DNA from: Bacteroidota bacterium
Lineage (GTDB): Bacteria > Bacteroidota > Bacteroidia > Flavobacteriales_F > PHOS-HE28
Direction: 5' to 3'
Length of the DNA stretch: 32,973 nucleotides
Assembly: GCA_023428865.1 (NCBI GenBank)
Contig: JAEYWT010000147.1
Span: 1-32,973, forward strand
The position numbers and the translations under genes were made by a program. Below are positions 24,773 through 30,396 of the stretch, one piece after another. Numbering within the stretch: the first letter of the stretch is position 1; each line of letters begins with the position of its first letter. The notes beneath the pieces were generated by a model. It was not told the DNA's origin. It was given only the letters and a program-made list of their open reading frames with translations, and ran no database searches.

Positions 24773-25710
24773 GCGGCAACGCGTAAAGTGAAGTAGTTGG
24801 TCATAGGAGTTCCGGTATTGTCATCCGGGATCTCCGTTGGCACGTCGTGATCACCGTCCTGCACATAGACCCTAACGAAGAGCACAGTGCCCGGTGCATG
24901 GTCGCCGAGCTGAAGGGAGACCTTGTGGGTGAAGGTGATGCTGCTGTTGCCGAAGTCGGGTCCCGAAACGGTCGAACCGGTCTGCAGATCCAAAGCAGGA
25001 ATGGCTTCGAAGGCCGTGCCCGCAAGAGCCACCTTGACTTTGTTGTGGGTAAGCGTGCTGGGTGGTGTGGTGTCGTCGGAAAAGGCGAACCAGAGATCCA
25101 CATTGCCCGCTGGCACAGTGATCGGTTGAATGCCTTCTCCCGTTCCACGAGCAAAGGCACCGGTGGTCGCATCAGCTGGAAAAGCCATCAGTCCGGTTAC
25201 CTGTGGTTGCAAATTTCCAGCGCCTGGAAGCTGACCGAACATGTCGCGCGCACCGGCAGCGATCCAATTATCGATGGCTGCTTTGTACGCTGCGCTGTTG
25301 GCTGGCCAGTCGGTGTTCTCGGTGAAGCCCAGCGGCATGATACCCGACGTGTTCGGAATGAAGATGTTCAGCCGCGCGTGAAGCAGGGAGGCGCTCACAT
25401 CGCCCGGCACCACGCGGTGCGTGTAACTGTTCTGCGGATCATTGGCGATCACCGGGTGCAGCACCAGCGAGTTGTACGAACTGCCTATGCTGCGGAACTC
25501 CGGCTCGAAAGAACCGTCGTGGCAACCGCTGATAGCGCAGTTCGGGCGCAGGATCCGCTGATGGATCCAAGCGAAGTTGCTCTGCGGAATGGCGTCCACC
25601 GTGGGGTTCGGATCGCGGCGCTCCAACGCATCGTACGGATCGGGCGTCTCCTTCTTGCACGCTGCCAGCACGAACACGATGAACGATATGCAGAGCAGGA
25701 ACTTCTTCAT
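24769..25710 (-). CDS. PSCyt1-like cytochrome c lipoprotein with CX4CH motif
   Basis: A 313-residue lipoprotein (lipobox VLAAC, Cys18, then KKETPDP). The N-terminal domain has the pattern of planctomycete-type cytochrome c (PSCyt1). It has a heme-like motif Cys58-x4-Cys63-His64 (NCAISGCHDG), then VVPGDVSASLLHARL at about 100-114, a Met-Pro pair at 125-126 suitable as the axial ligand, and the closing helix AIDNWIAAGARDMFG. The spacing between the cysteines is four residues, not two, so standard heme attachment is uncertain. The second half is beta-rich, with an Asp-rich QDGDHDVPTEIPDDN near the end. It lies two bases after the DUF1501 gene and overlaps the next gene by ATGA. An electron-transfer or structural zinc/heme role is inference. 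Confidence 0.75.
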   Translation of the reverse strand: MKKFLLCISFIVFVLAACKKETPDPYDALERRDPNPTVDAIPQSNFAWIHQRILRPNCAISGCHDGSFEPEFRSIGSSYNSLVLHPVIANDPQNSYTHRVVPGDVSASLLHARLNIFIPNTSGIMPLGFTENTDWPANSAAYKAAIDNWIAAGARDMFGQLPGAGNLQPQVTGLMAFPADATTGAFARGTGEGIQPITVPAGNVDLWFAFSDDTTPPSTLTHNKVKVALAGTAFEAIPALDLQTGSTVSGPDFGNSSITFTHKVSLQLGDHAPGTVLFVRVYVQDGDHDVPTEIPDDNTGTPMTNYFTLRVAA

Positions 25711-25712
25711 GA

Positions 25713-27044
25713 TCAGATGCGATCGAAGAGTGACTGTGTCCCCGCGTGCAACATGCCTGCGCCCATCACCTCGTTCTTCACGCCGAGCACCTCAGCGATC
25801 GTGGGCACTACATCGGTAACGATACCAACTGGGTTGCCCTCACCACCGATCGAGAGGCTCGTCGGTACGCTCGGTCCGGCCATCATGCCGAACACGCGCA
25901 TGGCATTGGCATCGCTGTGGTCGAAACTGTACCAGTCGTTCTGATCGCGGATGGCGTTGGGTTCGGCGTTGCGACCGCATTCGGGTACCGCGATGATCAC
26001 CGTGTTGTTGGCCATGCCGGGCACCTGGTTCTGTATGTAGTCCCACAGATGGCCTACGGCATGGTCTGCACGGTGCATGGCCGCGAGGTATCCGGTGAAA
26101 CTACTGTGGCAGCCATCTACGCCATCCATATTCACCACGGTAAGGGCCGGCTTGAACCACTTGATCACTTCGCAGGCATAACCCACGGTACGTAGATCAC
26201 CGGCATCGTGTACTGGAGGGTGTGCGATGGTGCCGTTCTGTGTCTTGGTGAACATTTCGGCCATGAAGGCTTTGATGTCCTGCTTCTCTTCAGGTGTGTT
26301 ACCGATGCTCGTGGGCACTGTGCCGTAACGCTCGAAGCTGTTGTCCAGAAAGGCCTTCATCTCGTAGATCGGCTCCAACTGGTCCTGCGGATGATACACC
26401 TTGGCGTTGGCCAGATATTGGTCACCCGCCGGGCCAAAGGTGATGTTCGGTGCGAAGAAGTTGGCTCCGTAACGTGCCCCATAGTTGGGGTTGATGCTGT
26501 AGTTGAGCAAGGGCACACTGTTGCCGATGCCATTGCCCACGAACCAGGTCTTCGTAGCGGGCAATCCGGCATGGCGCCGGAGATACTCGAAGATGGTCGG
26601 GTTGAGCGGCTTCTGTTGCAGGCCTTGTGTGGAAGCGGTGCCACCTTGTAGCAAGGAGTTCAAGCCACCATAGTGACCGGCGTTCACCGCCCGCATTTCG
26701 CGGAATAGGGTGCCCTGCTGTTGTAGGGTCTGCCCGAGGATCGGTTGTATCGGGTTGATCCCGCCGAGGCCGGTGCCGTAGACTATCTTCTGCGGAGGCG
26801 GTGTGCCGTTCAACATGTTGTAGAGTATGTTGCCCTCCACGTTGTCCGTCTGTGCATCGGCTAGATACCGTTGCAGTACACTCTCCTGTTGACGAACACC
26901 ACCGGCGAACATCACCAGCACCACATGTTCGGCCAGCTGCATACCCGATGCAGCGAACAAACGACCGCTGGGCAGGATGTATGGCGCAGCGAACAACCCC
27001 GCGGCGGCGGCACTCGTACGCGTGATGAACTTCCTGCGGTCCAT
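25713..27044 (-). CDS. DUF1501 family exported protein (alkaline-phosphatase-like fold, Tat-type signal)
   Basis: A 443-residue protein that starts MDRRKFITRTSAAAAGLFAA, a twin-arginine-like signal (Arg3-Arg4) with a hydrophobic Ala-rich core. The DUF1501 pattern follows: VVLVMFAGGVRQQESVLQ early, ALTVVNMDGVDGCHSSFTGY in the middle, then VPGMANNTVIIAVPECGRN and SFDHSDANAMRVFGMMAG. The late Asp/His clusters fit the sulfatase/alkaline-phosphatase superfamily. Substrate and activity of DUF1501 proteins are not established. In Planctomycetes they sit beside DUF1549/DUF1553 and PSCyt1 genes; the same company is seen here. The gene is 12 bases from the lipoprotein gene upstream. Confidence 0.88.
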   Translation of the reverse strand: MDRRKFITRTSAAAAGLFAAPYILPSGRLFAASGMQLAEHVVLVMFAGGVRQQESVLQRYLADAQTDNVEGNILYNMLNGTPPPQKIVYGTGLGGINPIQPILGQTLQQQGTLFREMRAVNAGHYGGLNSLLQGGTASTQGLQQKPLNPTIFEYLRRHAGLPATKTWFVGNGIGNSVPLLNYSINPNYGARYGANFFAPNITFGPAGDQYLANAKVYHPQDQLEPIYEMKAFLDNSFERYGTVPTSIGNTPEEKQDIKAFMAEMFTKTQNGTIAHPPVHDAGDLRTVGYACEVIKWFKPALTVVNMDGVDGCHSSFTGYLAAMHRADHAVGHLWDYIQNQVPGMANNTVIIAVPECGRNAEPNAIRDQNDWYSFDHSDANAMRVFGMMAGPSVPTSLSIGGEGNPVGIVTDVVPTIAEVLGVKNEVMGAGMLHAGTQSLFDRI

Positions 27045-27056
27045 GGTGGTGTTGGA

Positions 27057-27560
27057 TCAGTAGAACAGGTATTCCTCGCTCAGTGCGAAGGAGAAGTAGA
27101 TCAGTTCGGGTGTCACGTACGGATCCGCAGTGATCGTGTTGCGGAACCAGGTCTTCTCCGCTTCCGTGGGGTTGCGGACCAAGAAGCGGTTATACGTAGC
27201 GGTGATGAAACCGTCCACATCGGCATGCATCTCCTCCTGGGTCGGGATGATCACCCCGGGCTTGTTCATGAAGTTGCTGATGATCACTTCCCGTGCTAGC
27301 TGCTTGTCGCCAATGCTCTGGATGCATTGGTCGATCTTGTACAGATCACCGGGTGAGAGGGCCGTTTGGAACAGGTTGGCATGCAGGATCGCCGCATACT
27401 CCTGGTTGGTCTTCTCACGCTCCTTGTTGCCGCTGTATTGCGCCAGGTCCACCGGCTCCAGCTCGTACACGAACACCTCCTTCTTGCAACTGGCCAGAAG
27501 CAGGGTCCAGGCCAGGAAGAACCCGGCCCTACCGATCATGCTATGGAAGCTGCGGACCAT
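27057..27560 (-). CDS. Small lipoprotein related to the DUF1549-like protein of the operon
   Basis: A 167-residue lipoprotein: hydrophobic signal FFLAWTLLLASC with lipobox LASC (Cys25), then KKEVFVYELEP. The mature part is helical. It ends with ITATYNRFLVRNPTEAEKTW and a C-terminal IYFSFALSEEYLFY, which resembles the YVNRLFIDLLGREPVDAEM segment of the larger lipoprotein encoded at 27749-28672. The two may therefore be distant relatives or domain fragments. A second Met, eight residues in, is an alternative start. The family is not otherwise recognised. It sits between the 43-residue membrane peptide and DUF1501, with gaps of 9 and 12 bases. Confidence 0.72.
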   Translation of the reverse strand: MVRSFHSMIGRAGFFLAWTLLLASCKKEVFVYELEPVDLAQYSGNKEREKTNQEYAAILHANLFQTALSPGDLYKIDQCIQSIGDKQLAREVIISNFMNKPGVIIPTQEEMHADVDGFITATYNRFLVRNPTEAEKTWFRNTITADPYVTPELIYFSFALSEEYLFY

Positions 27561-27569
27561 GCGCGTGGA

Positions 27570-27701
27570 TCAACGGCGTGCGTGGACCGACTTCTGCGCT
27601 ACAGAGCGTTCGCCTTTGTCGCTGCTGTGGTTGATCACGATCACGGCCAGCACGAGGATCATCACGGCGGCTTGTATCAGGGTGCGGTACTTCGTTTCCA
27701 T
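27570..27701 (-). CDS. 43-residue single-span membrane peptide
   Basis: A short reading frame on the minus strand: it starts METKYRTLIQAAVMILVLAV, continues IVINHSSDKGERSVAQ and ends HARR before a TGA. Residues about 8-23 form one hydrophobic helix, with a basic N-terminus and a polar, basic tail, as in small membrane subunits. It fills the space between two co-directional lipoprotein genes: it ends nine bases before the next start and begins 47 bases after the previous stop. It keeps codon use like that of its neighbours. Homology cannot be assessed by eye; the call rests on position, frame and membrane helix. Confidence 0.55.
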   Translation of the reverse strand: METKYRTLIQAAVMILVLAVIVINHSSDKGERSVAQKSVHARR

Positions 27702-27717
27702 GGTGTTGAGGGTTCAG

Positions 27718-27744
27718 GTGGTTGTTGTGGTTGTTGTGGTTGTT
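27718..27744. repeat. Three exact tandem copies of a 9-base unit
   Basis: GTGGTTGTT is repeated three times without a mismatch, four bases beyond the stop codon of the DUF1549-like gene and about 16 bases upstream of the small-peptide start. Such a short tandem array can change copy number by slippage. It is non-coding in the annotation given here. Confidence 0.85.
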
Positions 27745-27748
27745 CTTG

Positions 27749-28672
27749 TCAGCTATTCACCAGGCCGGCATATTCATCGCCGACGAGGATGGCACGTTGC
27801 AAGCGTCGCAGGTCGTGATCGGCCATGAACGCGGTGGTGAGTTGGTAGGCTTCGTATGCACCCGGCTCGCGACCGAGGTACGAGCGGAAGAACAGACGCA
27901 CCAGCCCTTCATGGCCTTCGGCGCTGTTCACGAGGACCTGCAGGTAACCGCCTTTGTTCTGTGCGCTCTGGCCGAAGAGGATGGCACCGCTGTTGTGTTC
28001 CACCATGATATAGGCGGCGTCGAACTCGGCGTTGGTGGGGTAGCGGAAGAGCAGGTTGTCGAAACTCGCGTTGATGAAGTTGAACGCGTTCATATTGATC
28101 TCGTCATACACGTCGTTGAACATCATCCGGCGCGCCATCTCCACGGCATTGATCTGCCCTTCGCGATATGCCACCCGTGCTCCTTTCAGTTGGAGCAGAC
28201 GTTGCAACGCGCTGTTGCTTTCACTGGCGGCAATGGCGTTCCCGCTCAACGAATCGTTCAGTGCGGCTTGTGCGGCATTACCGATGAAACCATCGATCAC
28301 TTCATCGCTCACACCTTCTATGAAGCGGGCTTTGAACTGTTCGTAGGTGCGCTGGGCGTAGGCATGCTTGTACGATGAATCGCCCTGCACGAAGGCCGAG
28401 CTCGTCATCAGCTTGTTCACCAACGCCGTGCGGGCTTCCAACGAAAGACCTCCTGCGTTCAATGCGTTCACCTCGGCGCTCATCTCCGCATCCACCGGTT
28501 CGCGGCCGAGCAGATCGATGAACAAGCGGTTCACGTAATTGCGCACCACCACCGAAGGCACCGCATCGTAGTCCGGCGCCAGTTTGTTCGGTCGCACCAC
28601 CACTTCTTCCTTCTTACAGGACACAAGTAGCAGCACGGCAGCGAACAACGATATGGAAGGGAGCGTGTTCAA
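27749..28672 (-). CDS. DUF1549/PSCyt2-like lipoprotein, first gene of the surface operon
   Basis: A 307-residue lipoprotein with signal LPSISLFAAVLLLVSC (lipobox LVSC, Cys19), followed by KKEEVVV. The mature part is helical, with VVVRNYVNRLFIDLLGREPVD at about 42-62, then LVNKLMTSSAF and YAQRTYEQFKARFIEG. This is the order seen in DUF1549 (PSCyt2) proteins, where RRLxLDLxGxxPT is followed by LVDRLLASP. A second related block lies near the C-terminus (LVRLFFRSYLGREPGAYEA). The resemblance is by eye and distant. The start is a TTG at 28670-28672: an in-frame stop lies seven codons upstream and no ATG is available between. The 151 bases upstream show no clean -7 box. Confidence 0.65.
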   Translation of the reverse strand: MNTLPSISLFAAVLLLVSCKKEEVVVRPNKLAPDYDAVPSVVVRNYVNRLFIDLLGREPVDAEMSAEVNALNAGGLSLEARTALVNKLMTSSAFVQGDSSYKHAYAQRTYEQFKARFIEGVSDEVIDGFIGNAAQAALNDSLSGNAIAASESNSALQRLLQLKGARVAYREGQINAVEMARRMMFNDVYDEINMNAFNFINASFDNLLFRYPTNAEFDAAYIMVEHNSGAILFGQSAQNKGGYLQVLVNSAEGHEGLVRLFFRSYLGREPGAYEAYQLTTAFMADHDLRRLQRAILVGDEYAGLVNS

Positions 28673-28823
28673 GCTATGGTGACCTGTCTACGCCCCGGGT
28701 TGCGGTGGGTATACAAGTCCTCGATACAGAACATGCCCTGATCGACGAACCTCCTTTCCAAAACGACGGACCCGAACAGTTCCGCTCCTGCCGACCTATG
28801 TGCTCAATGCACACAATAGCCGG

Positions 28824-29111
28824 TCACGTACCCAAATACTCCTTGATCGCCTTCACGTACACCTCGAACGCAGCAATGCCTTTGGGGGTGATGCCACAAA
28901 CCGTGTTGGGGTAATTGTCCTTGAAGGTCTTCCGGACATCGATATAACCGACTTCCTTCAACTTGGTGATCTGCACGCTGAGGTTGCCGCGCGTAGCACC
29001 GGTCTTCTCCAAAAGAAAGTTGAAGTCGCCCTCTTCGAAGGCCACCAACAAGCTCATGATGGCAAGCCGGAGTTGGTTGTGCAACAGCGGATCAAGCGGA
29101 GCGAAGGCCAT
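28824..29111 (-). CDS. Winged-helix transcriptional regulator (HTH_34-like)
   Basis: A 95-residue protein: MAFAPLDPLLHNQLRLAIMS, then a helix-turn-helix region (LLEKTGATRGNLSVQITKLK) and a wing with YIDVRKTFKDNYPNTVCGIT. It ends FEVYVKAIKEYL. This is the small winged-helix family (PF13601) related to MarR/PadR-type regulators, with no effector domain. Its start at 29111 lies 20 bases inside the end of the membrane protein gene, so the pair is one unit. A palindrome in the shared promoter (29713-29727) is a candidate binding site, suggesting autoregulation. The longer reading frame upstream overlaps the membrane gene and has no family support. Confidence 0.85.
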   Translation of the reverse strand: MAFAPLDPLLHNQLRLAIMSLLVAFEEGDFNFLLEKTGATRGNLSVQITKLKEVGYIDVRKTFKDNYPNTVCGITPKGIAAFEVYVKAIKEYLGT

Positions 29112-29679
29112 CTTCCTGGCGTTTGAGCAAGAACCCGGGAACGATGTAGCCCAATAGCATGGCAGCACAATAAAGAGCCGTGAGCAAGCCTGCTTCTTGT
29201 GTGAAATGCATGGCGATGCCGGCGACCCAGAACAGAAGTCCGCCGAGGATCAAAGGGCGAAAACGCATGATCTGTCCGGTAAGGAAGGTGGGTAAGCCGG
29301 TCAACACGGTTATCGTAGGACCGGGATCAACACCATTGCGCAAGGTGCCGAACAAGAGCAACATCATGGTGATGATGAAACTACCCCAGACCCAACCCAC
29401 GATCCGGTCCATGGGATTGGTCGCTGCCTCCTTCTGGGCCGACCGGGCACCGTGGATCGAGCTGATGAGCCCACCGAGAACACCCGCTATTCCCCATGGT
29501 AGACCATGTCGCATGGCCGGGTCGAGATCCGATAACAGGTAAGTGGCCAGCATGGCACCGGTCAATAGCACCCCCCACAAAAGGAAGTAGAAACTGATGC
29601 GGTGAAAGCTCTTCTTCGCCTGGCTGATCATGCTTTCGATCAGCTTCAGGCTTTGCTCGGGGTGCATTTCCGTGTTCAT
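29092..29679 (-). CDS. Small polytopic membrane protein paired with the winged-helix regulator
   Basis: A 195-residue protein with a soluble N-terminal helix (SLKLIESMISQAKKSFHR) and five or six hydrophobic segments, among them YFLLWGVLLTGAMLATYLL, VWGSFIITMMLLLFGTL, LILGGLLFWVAGIAMHF and LYCAAMLLGYIVPGFLL. No transporter or enzyme motif is visible. In Bacteroidota such proteins are often encoded just upstream of an HTH_34 regulator, as here with a 20-base overlap; the pair may form a membrane-signal and regulator unit, which is inference. ATG 29679 (MNTEMHPEQS) is chosen over a start nine codons upstream, because the -7 box TATGTTTG lies only 20 bases before it. Confidence 0.75.
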   Translation of the reverse strand: MNTEMHPEQSLKLIESMISQAKKSFHRISFYFLLWGVLLTGAMLATYLLSDLDPAMRHGLPWGIAGVLGGLISSIHGARSAQKEAATNPMDRIVGWVWGSFIITMMLLLFGTLRNGVDPGPTITVLTGLPTFLTGQIMRFRPLILGGLLFWVAGIAMHFTQEAGLLTALYCAAMLLGYIVPGFLLKRQEDGLRSA

Positions 29680-29699
29680 GGTGAATGAGTTGGATGGCG

Positions 29700-29707
29700 C
29701 AAACATA
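29700..29707 (-). promoter_or_regulatory. -7 promoter box for the membrane protein/regulator pair (TATGTTTG)
   Basis: TATGTTTG on the minus strand is a full TAnnTTTG match, 20 bases before the ATG at 29679. It lies in an AT-rich island that stands out from the GC-rich surroundings. Confidence 0.6.
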
Positions 29708-29712
29708 AACTT

Positions 29713-29727
29713 GTTTATTGTATAAAC
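29713..29727. promoter_or_regulatory. Palindromic operator candidate in the divergent promoter
   Basis: GTTTAT-TGT-ATAAAC is a perfect 6+6 inverted repeat with a 3-base spacer. A third half-site, ATAAAC, is at 29705-29710. It overlaps the region upstream of the minus-strand -7 box and lies 13 bases before the plus-strand box. The adjacent winged-helix regulator is the likely ligand, by inference. Confidence 0.5.
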
Positions 29728-29739
29728 CTAATGCGATCG

Positions 29740-29747
29740 TACTTTTC
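29740..29747 (+). promoter_or_regulatory. Possible -7 box for the NAD(P)-binding protein gene (TACTTTTC)
   Basis: TACTTTTC is one mismatch from TAnnTTTG and ends four bases before the ATG at 29752. It would give a leaderless or nearly leaderless message and supports that start over the ATG at 29731. Confidence 0.4.
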
Positions 29748-29751
29748 ATTC

Positions 29752-30396
29752 ATGGGAAGCTCCATACTTGTTGCCGGGGCCACCGGACTGGTCGGTAAAG
29801 CGGCGGTACACCATGCCTTGGCGGATCAACGGGTAGGCCGTGTGATCACGTGGGGGCGTCGGCCCCTGATCGGTCTGGAAGAGCGGGTGGAACATTGGGG
29901 CGGTGCGGATCTGCCCTCGGCGCTGAGGCGCGAGCCGGTGGATGCCGTGATCTGCTGCCTAGGCACCACCATCAAGGCTGTGAAGGGCGACAAGCAAGCC
30001 TTCATCCATGTAGACCATGACCTGGTGCTAGCCTTGGGCAATTGGGCCAGCGGCAAAGGCATTCGGTTCTGTGTGGTAAGCGCGCTCGCTGCCGACGCGA
30101 AAAGCCTTTTCTTCTACAACCAGGTGAAAGGACGCATGGAAGATGCCTTGCGGAAACTGGACTTCGCCGCCTTGCACATCTTTCGGCCGTCCATCCTCGA
30201 CGGGCCGCGTACCGAGCAACGAACGGGGGAGCAGGTCGGCTTGCTGGTGATGCGCGCCTTAGCGCCTTTGTTGCCAGCAGCTTCGCGGCCTATGAAGACC
30301 ACCGTGCTCGCCAAAGCCTTGGTGGAAGCGGCGTTGACCAGAACCACCGGCACCCACATCCATACCACGAAGGCGATCCTCGAACTGGCTCGTTAG
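29752..30396 (+). CDS. NAD(P)H-binding Rossmann-fold protein (atypical SDR, HTATIP2/NmrA-like)
   Basis: A 214-residue protein. The dinucleotide motif SILVAGATGLVGKAAVHH (GxxGxxG) is right at the N-terminus. Later landmarks are VITWGRRPL, VDAVICCLGTTIKAVKGDKQ, FCVVSALAADAKSLFFYNQVKG (the Tyr/Lys region) and LHIFRPSILDGPR. These match the atypical short-chain dehydrogenase group of HTATIP2/NmrA-like proteins, which bind NAD(P)H and may be reductases or sensors. Substrate is unknown. It is divergent from the regulator pair and may share its control region. Its stop codon overlaps the stop of the M23 gene on the other strand. Confidence 0.88.
   Translation: MGSSILVAGATGLVGKAAVHHALADQRVGRVITWGRRPLIGLEERVEHWGGADLPSALRREPVDAVICCLGTTIKAVKGDKQAFIHVDHDLVLALGNWASGKGIRFCVVSALAADAKSLFFYNQVKGRMEDALRKLDFAALHIFRPSILDGPRTEQRTGEQVGLLVMRALAPLLPAASRPMKTTVLAKALVEAALTRTTGTHIHTTKAILELAR

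Noticed and set aside
27718..27744. Tandem 9-base repeats considered as a CRISPR-like array
   Set aside because: The copies are directly adjacent without spacers and far too short; it is a simple tandem repeat.
28799..28813. Hairpin TGTGC-TCAAT-GCACA just beyond the regulator gene stop
   Set aside because: A 5-bp stem with no T-run is too weak to call a terminator.
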